From the NCBI GenBank assembly GCA_964540965.1, contig CAZIOT010000010.1, forward strand, positions 1 to 64,000: a stretch of DNA of 64,000 bases, in the 5' to 3' direction. Made by a program: the position numbers and the translations under genes. The notes under the pieces were generated by a model. The model was given only the letters and a program-made list of their open reading frames with translations, was not told the DNA's origin and did not search any database. Of the stretch, positions 28,466 to 37,198 are shown piece by piece. The DNA comes from JADYZU01 sp964540965. Lineage in GTDB: Bacteria > Pseudomonadota > Alphaproteobacteria > Rhodobacterales > Rhodobacteraceae. Each line of letters begins with the position of its first letter. Positions within the stretch are counted from its first letter, which is position 1.

Positions 28466-30591
28466 CAGTGCGCCCCCCCGAAAATCGTGACCCAGGTGAG
28501 GATGAGGGCGATGCCGATGACCATGGCGAAGGCGTAGGTGAAGATATAGCCCGACTGCGCCCGACCGGCGAGCCGGGTCAGCCAAGGCACTACGCCCATC
28601 GCCAGGCCGTTGATCGTACCGTCGATGACCTCGCCGTCGCCACGCTTCCACAGGAAGCGGCCGAGCCACAGGGCGGGCCGCACGAAGAGGAAATCGTAGA
28701 TCTCGTCGAAATACCACTTGTTGAGGAGGAAGCGGTACAGCGGTGCCTGAACCTCGGCCAGCTTGCGCGGCGCGGCGGGGTTCACCAGATACATGTAGAC
28801 CGACAGCAGCAGGCCCACCAGCATGGCGATGAACGGGCTGACCTTGACCCAGGTCGGCGCGGCATGTGCGTCATCCATCACATGGTTGTCGGGGCCGATA
28901 TAGATGGCGCCGTCGCCCGGCTGGCCGCCGAAGGCAAAGTGATGGCCGCCCTCGCCGCCTTCGGCCGCGGCATGATCAGCCTCGGCCGGTTCGGCCGCGT
29001 GGTCGCCCTCAGTCGCCTCGGCAGCATGGTCGCCCTCGGTCGCCTCGGCATGATCGGTCGCCACCGCCTCGGGGATGCCAAAGAAGCTGGCAACCCGGGC
29101 GCTGTCACCGAAGAAGGAATTGTACCAGATCATCCCCGAGAACACCGCGCCAAGCGCCAGCACGCCAAGCGGCACCAACATGGAGCGCGGGCTTTCATGG
29201 GCGTGGTCATGGGTGTGATGGTCGCCGCGCGGGCTGCCGTAGAAGGTCAGGAAGATCAGCCGCCAGGAATAGAAGCTGGTCATCCCCGCCGCGATCACCA
29301 GCAGCCAGAAGGCGTAGGAGGAACCGCCGGCAAAGGCGCTCTCGATCACCGCATCCTTCGACAGGAAACCGGCAAAGCCGATCTGGGTCAGCGGGATGCC
29401 GACGCCGGTGATGGCCAGCGTGCCGATCATCATCGCCCAGAAGGTCAGCGGGATCTTCTTCCGCAGCCCGCCATAGTTCCGCATGTCCTGTTCGTGATGC
29501 ATCGCATGGATGACCGAGCCGGCACCCAGAAACAGCATCGCCTTGAAGAAGGCATGGGTGAACAGGTGGAACATCGCCGCGCCATAGACGCCCGATCCGG
29601 CGGCGACGAACATGTAGCCAAGCTGCGAACAGGTCGAATAGGCGATCACCCGCTTGATGTCGTTCTGCACCAGCCCGACGGTCGCGGCAAAGAAGGCCGT
29701 CGAGGCGCCGATGAAGACGATGAACGACTTCGCATGCGGCGCGAATTCCATCAGCGGCGACATGCGGCAGACCAGGAACACGCCGGCGGTGACCATGGTC
29801 GCGGCGTGGATCAGCGCCGAAACCGGCGTCGGACCCTCCATCGCGTCGGGCAGCCAGGTGTGCAGGAACAGTTGCGCCGACTTGCCCATCGCGCCGATGA
29901 ACAAGAGGAAGGCGATCAGTTCGGCCGCGTTCCAGTCGGTCCACAGGAAATGCAGCTGCGTGGCCGCAAGATCGGGTGCCGCCGCGAAGATGTCGCTGAA
30001 ATTGATCGAGCCGGTGAGAAAGAAGATCGCCGCGATGCCCAGGGCAAAGCCGAAATCGCCGACACGGTTGACGACAAAGGCCTTGATCGCCGCGGCATTG
30101 GCCGAAGGCTTGCGGAAATAGAAGCCGATCAGAAGATACGAGGCAAGGCCCACCCCCTCCCAGCCAAAGAACATCTGCACAAGGTTGTCGGCCGTCACCA
30201 GCATCAGCATGGCGAAGGTGAAGAACGACAGATAGGCAAAGAACCGCGCCTTGTAGTGTTCGTGGTGAAAGTTGTGGTCGTCGGCCATGTAGCCGAAGGA
30301 ATAGAGGTGGACCAAGGCGGAGACGGTGGTGATGACGATCAGCATGATCGCCGTCAGCCGGTCCAGCCGGATCGCCCAGGAGGTGTCGAGCGTGCCCGAG
30401 GTGATCCAGCGCAGGATCTCGATCTGGTGCAGCTGGCCGTCGAAGGACAGGAAGGTGATCCAGGACAGGAGCGCGGCAAGGAACAGAAGGCCGGTCGTGA
30501 CCCATTGCGCCGCCGTCTCGCCGATCACGCGCCAGCCGAAACCGGCGATCAGCGCGCCGACCAGCGGGGCAAAAAGGATGATGGTTGCCAT
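28465..30591 (-). CDS. nuoL: NADH-quinone oxidoreductase subunit L, with His-rich insert
   Basis: NuoL is the most distal antiporter-like subunit of complex I and carries the long lateral helix. The 708-residue protein has FFGWEGVGLASYLLIGFYF, LPDAMEGPTPVSALIHAATMVTAG, DIKRVIAYSTCSQLGYMF and a C-terminal amphipathic/lateral region. It also holds a His cluster (DHHTHDHAHE, about residue 458). Near residues 510-555 a repeated acidic stretch built on EATEGDHAAE ends in GHHFAFGG. That insert is the odd part and could bind metal on the outer face. Confidence 0.95.
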   Translation of the reverse strand: MATIILFAPLVGALIAGFGWRVIGETAAQWVTTGLLFLAALLSWITFLSFDGQLHQIEILRWITSGTLDTSWAIRLDRLTAIMLIVITTVSALVHLYSFGYMADDHNFHHEHYKARFFAYLSFFTFAMLMLVTADNLVQMFFGWEGVGLASYLLIGFYFRKPSANAAAIKAFVVNRVGDFGFALGIAAIFFLTGSINFSDIFAAAPDLAATQLHFLWTDWNAAELIAFLLFIGAMGKSAQLFLHTWLPDAMEGPTPVSALIHAATMVTAGVFLVCRMSPLMEFAPHAKSFIVFIGASTAFFAATVGLVQNDIKRVIAYSTCSQLGYMFVAAGSGVYGAAMFHLFTHAFFKAMLFLGAGSVIHAMHHEQDMRNYGGLRKKIPLTFWAMMIGTLAITGVGIPLTQIGFAGFLSKDAVIESAFAGGSSYAFWLLVIAAGMTSFYSWRLIFLTFYGSPRGDHHTHDHAHESPRSMLVPLGVLALGAVFSGMIWYNSFFGDSARVASFFGIPEAVATDHAEATEGDHAAEATEGDHAAEPAEADHAAAEGGEGGHHFAFGGQPGDGAIYIGPDNHVMDDAHAAPTWVKVSPFIAMLVGLLLSVYMYLVNPAAPRKLAEVQAPLYRFLLNKWYFDEIYDFLFVRPALWLGRFLWKRGDGEVIDGTINGLAMGVVPWLTRLAGRAQSGYIFTYAFAMVIGIALILTWVTIFGGAH

Positions 30592-30605
30592 GTCGGTCCT
30601 GCCCG

Positions 30606-30782
30606 TTACTCAGACTTGCCCTGCGTTCCGCCGCAATGGGCCGATCCGCAGCGCGTCGATTGGAATTCGTCGGCCGCGGCCGACCCGCTTTCGCGGCATG
30701 CCTCGCATTCAAGGTCGAGCCAGCGGCCGCGCACCGCCGTCACCCGCAGCCCGAAGGCGTTCCTGTCCCCGACCCGTGCCAT
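30606..30782 (-). CDS. Small four-cysteine protein between nuoK and nuoL
   Basis: A 58-residue ORF that fills the nuoK-nuoL gap. Its ATG is two bases after the nuoK stop, with AAGGG at the end of nuoK as ribosome site, and its TAA lies 14 bases before the nuoL ATG. Codons are strongly G/C-ending as in real genes here. The peptide starts MARVGDRNAFGLRV and contains LECEACRES and, 14 residues after that CxxC, RCGSAHCGG. The four Cys are arranged like a small zinc ribbon or disulfide-linked module. No signal peptide or membrane helix is seen. The family is not recognised. Confidence 0.62.
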   Translation of the reverse strand: MARVGDRNAFGLRVTAVRGRWLDLECEACRESGSAAADEFQSTRCGSAHCGGTQGKSE

Positions 30783-30784
30783 GT

Positions 30785-31090
30785 TCAGCCCTTCATCACG
30801 TTCACGTCTTCCACGTCGATCGTGCCGCGGTTGCGGAAGAACATGACGAGGATGGCCAGCCCGATCGCGGCCTCGGCCGCGGCGACGGTCAGCACGAAAA
30901 GGGTGAAGACCTGCCCGACCAGATCGCCCAAATAGGACGAGAACGCGACCAGGTTGATGTTGACGGCCAGAAGGATCAGTTCCAGCGACATCAGCATGAT
31001 GATGACGTTCTTGCGGTTCAGGAACAGGCCGAAGACGCCGATGACGAACAAAGCCGCCGCGACGAAAAGGTAGTGTTCAAGTCCGATCAT
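30785..31090 (-). CDS. nuoK: NADH-quinone oxidoreductase subunit K
   Basis: NuoK is a three-helix membrane subunit of complex I with conserved Glu residues in the proton path. The 101-residue product has GLFLNRKNVIIMLMSLELILLAVNINLV with the key membrane Glu, then VLTVAAAEAAIGLAILVMFFRNRGTI. The length is exact for the family. Its ATG overlaps the stop of the exported protein gene upstream, and the small Cys ORF follows at two bases. Confidence 0.97.
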   Translation of the reverse strand: MIGLEHYLFVAAALFVIGVFGLFLNRKNVIIMLMSLELILLAVNINLVAFSSYLGDLVGQVFTLFVLTVAAAEAAIGLAILVMFFRNRGTIDVEDVNVMKG

Positions 31091-31533
31091 GGCGCGGTTC
31101 CTTCGGCGGCCAGCGCCGCACAGGCGCAGCTTTCATAGTCGAGCGTGGCGAAATCGGTGCGGGCGCCCATCTCTCGCATCTGTGCGCCGACATCCGAGAC
31201 GGTGTAGTTTTCCTCGGCAAAGAGCATGGCCGTGAACACATCGACAACGCCGGCGCCCAGCGTGACCGAGGTTGAGGGCCAGCTGACCATCAGCGCCTGC
31301 CGTGCGGGGCAGCTCTCGATCACCGCGTAAGAGGTCGCGCCCGCCGGATCCTGCCCGAAATAGACCATGGCATCGTCGCCATAGGGACCGGCGTCATAAG
31401 TGGCAAAGCGCGCAGCCTCGGGGCTGGCGGGGTCGACGGTGCAGGCCGACAGGTCGACCTGGGCGGCCGCGGGGGCGCCGGCCAGCATCGCCGCCAACGC
31501 GATGCCCCTTCCCGATCTGATCCGTCCCGTCAT
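31087..31533 (-). CDS. Exported protein of unknown function between nuoJ and nuoK
   Basis: A 148-residue protein with a signal peptide (GIALAAMLAGAPAAAQ, cleavage near residue 24). The mature part has Cys in DLSACTV and VIESCPARQ and a C-terminal CAC (DYESCACAAL), so disulfides are possible in the periplasm. No family recognised. ATG 31533 follows GGAAGGCAACG; the stop overlaps the nuoK ATG (ATGA), so it must be translated with complex I. A role in complex I is not implied by sequence alone. Confidence 0.7.
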   Translation of the reverse strand: MTGRIRSGRGIALAAMLAGAPAAAQVDLSACTVDPASPEAARFATYDAGPYGDDAMVYFGQDPAGATSYAVIESCPARQALMVSWPSTSVTLGAGVVDVFTAMLFAEENYTVSDVGAQMREMGARTDFATLDYESCACAALAAEGTAP

Positions 31534-31629
31534 TCGTTGCCTTCCTTGGGGTCTTGCGCCCCGGTGTCTTGCCTTGCCGGTCGGGCCCGCCCGACCATCC
31601 CTGCCCGCCGGTGCGGGCATCGGGTGTGG

Positions 31630-32235
31630 TTACAACCCCTGCCCCGGCTTCACGTCCTTCAGCTCCATCGCCTTTGCCGGGTCGCGGAACATCTGCGCCA
31701 GCACGTCCTGCCGTTTCACATCCGTGCGGTGGCGCATGGTCAGCACGATGGCGCCGATCATCGCCGTCAGCAGGACAAGGCCGGCAAGCTGGAACAGAAG
31801 GAAATAGCGGTCATACAGCAGCACACCCAGCGCGCGGGTGTTCTCGGCCTCGCCCGCCGGGGCGGCCAGCCGCTCCATCGCGCCCTCGGAAAAGTCCCAG
31901 GTGCCAAAGGCGATGGCCAGCTGCATCAGGATGATGACGCCGATCAGCAGGCCCAGGGGCATGTAGCGCGCCATTTCCGCCTTCAGCTCGGCGAAATCGA
32001 CGTCGAGCATCATGACCACGAACAGGAACAGCACCGCGACGGCGCCGACATAGACGATGACCAGCAGCATGGCGACGAATTCGGCGCCCAGCAGCACAAA
32101 CAGGCCAGCCGCCGACAGGAACGACAGGATCAGCCACAGCACCGAATGCACCGGGTTGCGGCTGAGAACCGTCATCAGCCCGCCGGCCAGAACGGTGACG
32201 GCGAAGATGTAGAATGCAAAGGCGGCGGCGGTCAT
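31630..32235 (-). CDS. nuoJ: NADH-quinone oxidoreductase subunit J
   Basis: NuoJ is a five-helix membrane subunit next to the quinone-coupling part of complex I. The 201-residue product has NPVHSVLWLILSFLSAAGLFVLLGAEFVAMLLVIVYVGAVAVLFLFVVMML, the classic pi-bulge helix region, followed by a hydrophilic loop and a last helix (LAGLVLLTAMIGAIVLTMRH). Its ATG overlaps the stop of the upstream CMD-family gene. Confidence 0.95.
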   Translation of the reverse strand: MTAAAFAFYIFAVTVLAGGLMTVLSRNPVHSVLWLILSFLSAAGLFVLLGAEFVAMLLVIVYVGAVAVLFLFVVMMLDVDFAELKAEMARYMPLGLLIGVIILMQLAIAFGTWDFSEGAMERLAAPAGEAENTRALGVLLYDRYFLLFQLAGLVLLTAMIGAIVLTMRHRTDVKRQDVLAQMFRDPAKAMELKDVKPGQGL

Positions 32236-32627
32236 GCGTCCTTGTCCTTGTCCAGAACTTCGGTGGCCAGTTCCATGGCGCGGGTCATCGCCGGCACGCC
32301 GCCGAACAGGCCGGCCTGGGCGATGGTTTCGGCGATTTCCTGCGGGCTTGCCCCGGCCTCGCGAGCGTGGCGCACGGTCAGCCGGATCTGGGCGTCGCCC
32401 TGCGCGCCAAGGATGGTCAGGCCGGTCAGCGTCAGAAGAAGGCGGGTCTTGGAATCAAGCCCCTCGGGGTTCAGCGTCTTGCCCCAGAACGCCTCCATCA
32501 CCTCTTTCGGCATGGTCGGCCAAAGGCTTTCGAACCCCTTGGGGGTAAAGGTTTCAAGCGCAGGGTTGAAGGCCCGCGCCCAGTCCTGACCCATTTTCAT
32601 CATGGCGGCGAATGGGTTGTCGGTCAT
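32232..32627 (-). CDS. Carboxymuconolactone decarboxylase-like (AhpD-fold) protein
   Basis: A 131-residue cytosolic protein. The C-terminal part matches the CMD pattern: LDSKTRLLLTLTGLTILGAQGDAQIRLTVRHAREAGASPQEIAETIAQAGLFGGVPA. The reactive CxxC of AhpD-type peroxidase partners is absent and no Cys occurs in the core, so peroxide reduction is unlikely. It sits between an anchored protein gene and nuoJ, overlapping nuoJ by four bases. It could be an assembly factor or an unrelated passenger. Confidence 0.75.
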   Translation of the reverse strand: MTDNPFAAMMKMGQDWARAFNPALETFTPKGFESLWPTMPKEVMEAFWGKTLNPEGLDSKTRLLLTLTGLTILGAQGDAQIRLTVRHAREAGASPQEIAETIAQAGLFGGVPAMTRAMELATEVLDKDKDA

Positions 32628-32631
32628 CTGG

Positions 32632-32973
32632 TCACCCGTTCACGCAGACATGGTAGGACGGCGATTCCGACGACCCGCCGACGACGATCAGCACACCCCC
32701 GCCAGTGGCACCCGAGGCGGTGATGAGGGCGTCGGCAACACTCCACCCCTGCGGGCAGGCTTCGGGCGTGGTGGCCAGGATCGCGGCGCCGGGCGGCAGG
32801 TCGCCCAGCAGGACAGGCACCGCGGACACGGCCGGCTCCGCAGGGGCGGCAATCTCGGCCGCGGGCGGCGGCGCCTCAGCGGGCGGTGCGCCGGGCCGCA
32901 GCACGGCCTGCCCCAGCAGCACGACCGCGCCACCTGCGACCCCGGCCAGCAATTGTGTCGCCAGCGGTGTCAT
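32632..32973 (-). CDS. Membrane-anchored small protein between nuoI and nuoJ
   Basis: A 113-residue protein with an N-terminal hydrophobic anchor (LLAGVAGGAVVLLGQAVL), then a Pro/Ala-rich linker (about 28-55) and a small domain with two Cys (EACPQGW and YHVCVNG at the end). That layout suggests a periplasmic domain tethered to the inner membrane. No family recognised. Its ATG overlaps the nuoI stop and the next gene follows after four bases, so it is firmly inside the operon. Confidence 0.65.
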   Translation of the reverse strand: MTPLATQLLAGVAGGAVVLLGQAVLRPGAPPAEAPPPAAEIAAPAEPAVSAVPVLLGDLPPGAAILATTPEACPQGWSVADALITASGATGGGVLIVVGGSSESPSYHVCVNG

Positions 32974-33464
32974 CTGTAGGGCGCGTCCAGTTCAAGGTTG
33001 CGGGCGATCTCGGCCTCCCAGCGGGCGCCGTTGTCGAGAAGCTTGTCCTTGTCGTAGAACAATTCCTCGCGCGTTTCGGTCGAGAATTCGAAATTCGGCC
33101 CCTCGACGATGGCATCGACCGGGCAGGCCTCCTGACAGAAACCGCAATAGATGCATTTGGTCATGTCGATGTCATAGCGCGTGGTGCGGCGGCTGCCGTC
33201 CTCGCGCGGTTCGGCGTCGATGGTGATGGCCTGCGCCGGACAGATCGCCTCGCACAGCTTGCAGGCGATGCAGCGTTCCTCGCCATTGGGATAGCGGCGC
33301 AAGGCATGTTCGCCGCGAAACCGGGGCGACAGCGGCCCCTTTTCATGCGGATAATTCAGCGTCGCCTTGGGGGCGAAGAAATACTTCATACCCAGTTTGA
33401 AGCCCGCGAAAATATCCTGAAGCAGGAAGTACTTGGCAGCGCGGGTATAGTCGATCTGGGTCAT
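32970..33464 (-). CDS. nuoI: NADH-quinone oxidoreductase subunit I
   Basis: NuoI holds the 4Fe-4S clusters N6a and N6b that pass electrons toward the quinone site. The 164-residue product has two ferredoxin motifs, CIACKLCEAICP and CIYCGFCQEACP, flanked by RCIA and DAIVEGPNFEFSTETREEL. The N-terminal amphipathic part (FLLQDIFAGFKLGMKYFF) attaches to the membrane arm. It is one base after nuoH and overlaps the small anchored-protein gene. Confidence 0.97.
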   Translation of the reverse strand: MTQIDYTRAAKYFLLQDIFAGFKLGMKYFFAPKATLNYPHEKGPLSPRFRGEHALRRYPNGEERCIACKLCEAICPAQAITIDAEPREDGSRRTTRYDIDMTKCIYCGFCQEACPVDAIVEGPNFEFSTETREELFYDKDKLLDNGARWEAEIARNLELDAPYR

Positions 33465-33465
33465 C

Positions 33466-34500
33466 TCACGCTCCGATCCAGCGGGCCCAGAAGCCCCCGA
33501 AGACTTCGTATTTGGCGAGGAACGCCACCAGCACCACCCAAGCCAGCGAGAAGGGCAGGAACACTTTCCAGCCCAGCCGCATCAGCTGGTCATAGCGGTA
33601 GCGGGGGACGATGGCCTTCACCATGGCGAAGATGAAGAAGAAGAAGGCCATCTTGATGATCAGCCACAGGATACCGTCCGGCAGGCCGGGGATCGGCGAC
33701 AGCCAGCCGCCAAAGAACAGAAGGCTGGTCAGCGCGCACATCAGCACCACCGCCATCAGTTCGCCGATCATGAACAGAAGGAACGGGGTCGACGAATACT
33801 CCACCTGATAGCCGGCGACGAGTTCCGATTCGGCCTCGGGCAGGTCGAAGGGCGGGCGGTTGGTTTCGGCAAGGGCCGAGATGAAGAACAGGAACACCAT
33901 CGGGAAATGCGGCAGCCAATACCATGACAAGAGCCCCGCCCCCGATTGCGCCCGCACGATGTCGCCGAAATTCATGCTGCCGGTCGAGAGGATCACGCCG
34001 ATGATGATGAGGCCCATCGAGACCTCGTAGGAAATCATCTGCGCCGCCGAGCGAAGCGAGCCCAGGAACGGGTATTTCGAGTTCGAGGCCCAGCCGCCCA
34101 TGATGATGCCGTAAACGCCCAGCGACGAGATCGCGAGGACATAGAGGATGGCGACATTGATGTCGGCCAGCACCCACCCGTCATTGAACGGTATCACCGC
34201 CCAGGCGACCACCGCGACGACAAAGGTGATCATCGGCGCCAGGAAGAACACGAAACGGTCGGCCCCGGCGGGGACTATGATTTCCTTGACGATATACTTG
34301 ATGAAATCGGCAAAGGATTGCAGCAGGCCAAAGGCGCCGACCACGTTCGGCCCCCGGCGCATCTGCACCGCGGCCCAGATCTTGCGGTCGGCATACATCA
34401 GGAAAGCAAGCGCCACCAGGAGCGGGACCAGGATCAGCAGGCACTGCAGCAGGATCAGGATCACGATCCCGAACGGGTTTTCGGTGAAAAACGCGATCAT
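33466..34500 (-). CDS. nuoH: NADH-quinone oxidoreductase subunit H
   Basis: NuoH, the eight-helix membrane subunit, forms much of the quinone pocket. ATG 34500 gives 344 residues. Family marks include YADRKIWAAVQMRRGPNVVGAFGLLQSFADFIKYIVKE, the acidic loop NRPPFDLPEAESELVAGYQVEYSS and the Arg-rich VKAIVPRYRYDQLMRLGWK. In-frame ORF upstream of 34500 overlaps another gene and is not conserved in character. It follows the lipoprotein gene at 34526. Confidence 0.96.
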   Translation of the reverse strand: MIAFFTENPFGIVILILLQCLLILVPLLVALAFLMYADRKIWAAVQMRRGPNVVGAFGLLQSFADFIKYIVKEIIVPAGADRFVFFLAPMITFVVAVVAWAVIPFNDGWVLADINVAILYVLAISSLGVYGIIMGGWASNSKYPFLGSLRSAAQMISYEVSMGLIIIGVILSTGSMNFGDIVRAQSGAGLLSWYWLPHFPMVFLFFISALAETNRPPFDLPEAESELVAGYQVEYSSTPFLLFMIGELMAVVLMCALTSLLFFGGWLSPIPGLPDGILWLIIKMAFFFFIFAMVKAIVPRYRYDQLMRLGWKVFLPFSLAWVVLVAFLAKYEVFGGFWARWIGA

Positions 34501-34525
34501 TTCGTTCCTCGGTCCTTGCTGGCCT

Positions 34526-34915
34526 TTACACGGTGGGGATGCCGCTTTGCCGGCAGGCGGCAGCGACAACCTCGGCGTCGATGGTTCTTGTTCCGCGCGG
34601 CAGGGCTGGCGAGATGGTGTAAACAGCATCCGCCGACCAGACGCCAGAGCGTTCGTCGGTCACGGTCCGCACATGGCGGGCAAAGCCATAGCCGCGGATC
34701 TCCGCATAGCCCGCGGCGGCACAGCGCGAATAGGCGATCACATCCTCGGCCCCGGTGGCGCCGGTCATGGCGACGTGGAAATTGACCAGATCGCCGTCAA
34801 GCAGGTTGGTCTCGACCCCCAGATAGGCGGGGGGGCCGCCGGGGGTGTCCGGCGGGGTGCAGCCCGGCAGGGCGGCAAGCGCGACGGGGATCAGCGCGGC
34901 GCGCAACACCCTCAC
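34526..34915 (-). CDS. Putative lipoprotein between nuoG and nuoH
   Basis: A 129-residue product beginning with GTG at 34915, which overlaps the nuoG stop (GTGA). GTG 34909 and TTG 34906 are alternatives. The N-terminus RVLRAALIPVALAALPGCTPP is a lipoprotein signal. The mature part starts Pro/Gly-rich and includes VNFHVAMTGATGAEDVIAYSRCAAAGYAEIRGYGFARHVRTV. Cys occur mid-protein and near the end (AAACRQSG). The fold is not recognised. Lipid anchoring would put it in the periplasm. Confidence 0.68.
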   Translation of the reverse strand: MRVLRAALIPVALAALPGCTPPDTPGGPPAYLGVETNLLDGDLVNFHVAMTGATGAEDVIAYSRCAAAGYAEIRGYGFARHVRTVTDERSGVWSADAVYTISPALPRGTRTIDAEVVAAACRQSGIPTV

Positions 34916-36933
34916 TCCGCCGCCAGCGGCGCAGCCTGCCGCCCGGCCTCGAGCCGCGAGAGTTCGGCCATCAGTGCCGAGGCGCGGGTGATCGGGTTGG
35001 TCAGGTAGAAATCGCGCACTGCATTGCGGAACGGCACATGGCCAAGCGCGGCCTCGGGCAACGCCGGCCCTTCGTTCACCGGCACCTCGTCCAGCCGGCC
35101 CAGATGCGGATGGGCGGAGATGATCGCCCGGCGCAGCGCGGCCAAAGAATCCCAAGGTTGCGTGGCGCCCACATCCGCCGACAGCGCCCGCAGGATCGCC
35201 CAGTTCTCCTTCGCCTCGCCCGGCGGGAAACCGGCGCGGCGGGCCAGTTGCGGCCTTCCTTCGGTATTCACGAACAGGCCCGATTCCTCGGTATAGGCGG
35301 CGGCGGGCAGGATGATGTCGGCGCGATGCGCGCCGCGGTCGCCATGGCTGCCCTGATAGATCACCACCGGGCCGGGTCCGATCTCGACCTCGTCGGCGCC
35401 AAGGTTGTAGACCACTTCGGCCCCGTCAAGCGCGGCGGACAGCCCGCCTTCGGTCACCGCGCCCACATCCAGCGCGCCGACACGGGCGGCGGCGGTATGC
35501 AGCACCAGAAGCCTGCAGTTCCCGGCCTCGCAGATGCGCTGCACCAGCGCCAGAACGGCGGCGCCATCGGCTTCGTTCAGGGCACCCTGCCCGACGATGA
35601 CAATGCCCGGCTGGTCGGCGCCCTTGCCGATGTCGGGGTCCGCGACCAGCGCGGCAAGCGCGGCGCGGTCGGTGCCCAGATGGAAATAAGGGTAGGTCAG
35701 GTCGGCGGGCTGGCCGACCAGCGCCACATCGGCGCCCTTGGTCCAGGCCTTGCGGATGCGGGCGTTCAGCACCGGCGCCTCGGTCCGGGGATTGGTGCCG
35801 ACCAGCAGGATGCGCCTTGCCGCATCAATGTCGGCAATCGTCGCGGTGCCGACATAGGCGGCGCGGTTGCCGGCCGGCAGACGGGCGCCATCGGTGCGCG
35901 ATTCGACGCGGCCGCCCTGCCCCTCGACCAGTTGCTTCAGCGCGAAGGCCGCCTCGACCGGGGCCAGATCTCCGACCAGACCGGCGACCTTGCGGCCCTT
36001 CATCGCCGCCGCGGCGGCGGCCAGGGCCTCGGGCCAGGTTGCCGGGCGCAGCTTGCCCGCGACGCGCAGATAGGGCCGGTCTAGCCGCTGCCGGCGCAGC
36101 CCGTCCCAGACGAAACGGGTCTTGTCGGAAATCCATTCCTCGTTCACCGCGTCATTGTTGCGCGGCAGGATGCGCATGACCTCGCGCCCCTTGGTGTCGA
36201 TGCGGATCGCCGACCCGAGCGCGTCCATCACGTCGACGGATTCGGTCTTGGTCAGTTCCCAGGGCCGGGCGGTGAAGGCATAGGGTTTCGACACCAGCGC
36301 ACCGACCGGGCACAGGTCGATGATGTTTCCCTGAAGGTTCGATTGCAGCGTCTGGTTCAGATACGAGGTGATCTCGCTGTCCTCGCCGCGGCCGGTCTGG
36401 CCCATCTGGGTGATGCCGGCGACCTCGGTGGTGAAGCGGACGCAGCGCGTGCAGGAAATGCAGCGCGTCATGTGGGTTTCGACCAGCGGGCCCAAGTTGA
36501 TGTCTTCCGAGGCGCGTTTCGGTTCGCGGAAACGGCTGAAATCGACACCATAGGCCATCGCCTGGTCCTGCAGGTCGCATTCGCCGCCCTGATCGCAGAT
36601 CGGACAGTCGAGCGGGTGATTGATGAGCAGAAACTCCATCACCCCTTCGCGCGCTTTCTTGACCATCGGCGAATTGGTCTTGACCACCGGCGGCTCGCCA
36701 TTCGGGCCGGGGCGCAGATCCTTGACCTGCATCGCACAGGAAGCGGTGGGTTTCGGCGGGCCGCCCACCACCTCGACCAGACACATGCGGCAGTTGCCGG
36801 CGATCGACAGCCGTTCGTGATAGCAGAAGCGCGGGATTTCGACGCCGGCCTGTTCGCAGGCCTGAAGGATGGTCATCGTGCCCGGAACGTCGACAACGGC
36901 CCCGTCGATGCTGATCTTCTTCAAATCCGACAT
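34912..36933 (-). CDS. nuoG: NADH-quinone oxidoreductase subunit G
   Basis: NuoG is the large iron-sulfur subunit of the peripheral arm. The 673-residue product opens with the 2Fe-2S (N1b) set CYHERLSIAGNCRMC, then the His-ligated N5 motif HPLDCPICDQGGECDLQ and the N4 motif CISCTRCVRF with LCPVGAL. A molybdopterin-oxidoreductase-like domain without cofactor fills the rest (ILPAAAYTEESGLFVNTEGR). The extra N7 cluster cysteines of E. coli NuoG are not evident. Length fits the Paracoccus Nqo3 type. Confidence 0.96.
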   Translation of the reverse strand: MSDLKKISIDGAVVDVPGTMTILQACEQAGVEIPRFCYHERLSIAGNCRMCLVEVVGGPPKPTASCAMQVKDLRPGPNGEPPVVKTNSPMVKKAREGVMEFLLINHPLDCPICDQGGECDLQDQAMAYGVDFSRFREPKRASEDINLGPLVETHMTRCISCTRCVRFTTEVAGITQMGQTGRGEDSEITSYLNQTLQSNLQGNIIDLCPVGALVSKPYAFTARPWELTKTESVDVMDALGSAIRIDTKGREVMRILPRNNDAVNEEWISDKTRFVWDGLRRQRLDRPYLRVAGKLRPATWPEALAAAAAAMKGRKVAGLVGDLAPVEAAFALKQLVEGQGGRVESRTDGARLPAGNRAAYVGTATIADIDAARRILLVGTNPRTEAPVLNARIRKAWTKGADVALVGQPADLTYPYFHLGTDRAALAALVADPDIGKGADQPGIVIVGQGALNEADGAAVLALVQRICEAGNCRLLVLHTAAARVGALDVGAVTEGGLSAALDGAEVVYNLGADEVEIGPGPVVIYQGSHGDRGAHRADIILPAAAYTEESGLFVNTEGRPQLARRAGFPPGEAKENWAILRALSADVGATQPWDSLAALRRAIISAHPHLGRLDEVPVNEGPALPEAALGHVPFRNAVRDFYLTNPITRASALMAELSRLEAGRQAAPLAAE

Positions 36934-37198
36934 GCCCGCCCATCCTTCGCGCTGCCTCGCCCCAGGATGTTCCGGCTGGAGGATACCCTCGGGCGTGATT
37001 GGGGGCGTTCTAACCCGGCGGCGCGGGATGTGCCAGAAGGTTCATGTTGCAGGCGCGGCGAAAATTGCGCTTTGCAATGTCTGACTGAAAGACTTTCCAA
37101 TCCTTTGCAGCGCCGGACCGGAAATGGCCGCCTGCCCCGGCGGCGAAGTGTCACGGCTGCCGCCCGTCCTTGCGACAGCCCGATGCCCGGCGCCGGAC
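36934..37198. other. Gene-free stretch upstream of nuoG
   Basis: This is the longest gap in the window, 265 bases. I see no convincing ORF on either strand, no RNA gene and no strong palindrome in it. It may hold an internal promoter for nuoG onward, but no clear -35/-10 pair was found. Confidence 0.4.

Noticed and set aside
28468..30846. 792-codon plus-strand open frame opposite nuoL
   Set aside because: Same reason: antisense of a confident membrane subunit with no recognisable domain.
32232..32627. AhpD-type alkyl hydroperoxidase
   Set aside because: The CxxC needed for that reaction is missing, so only the broader fold family is claimed.
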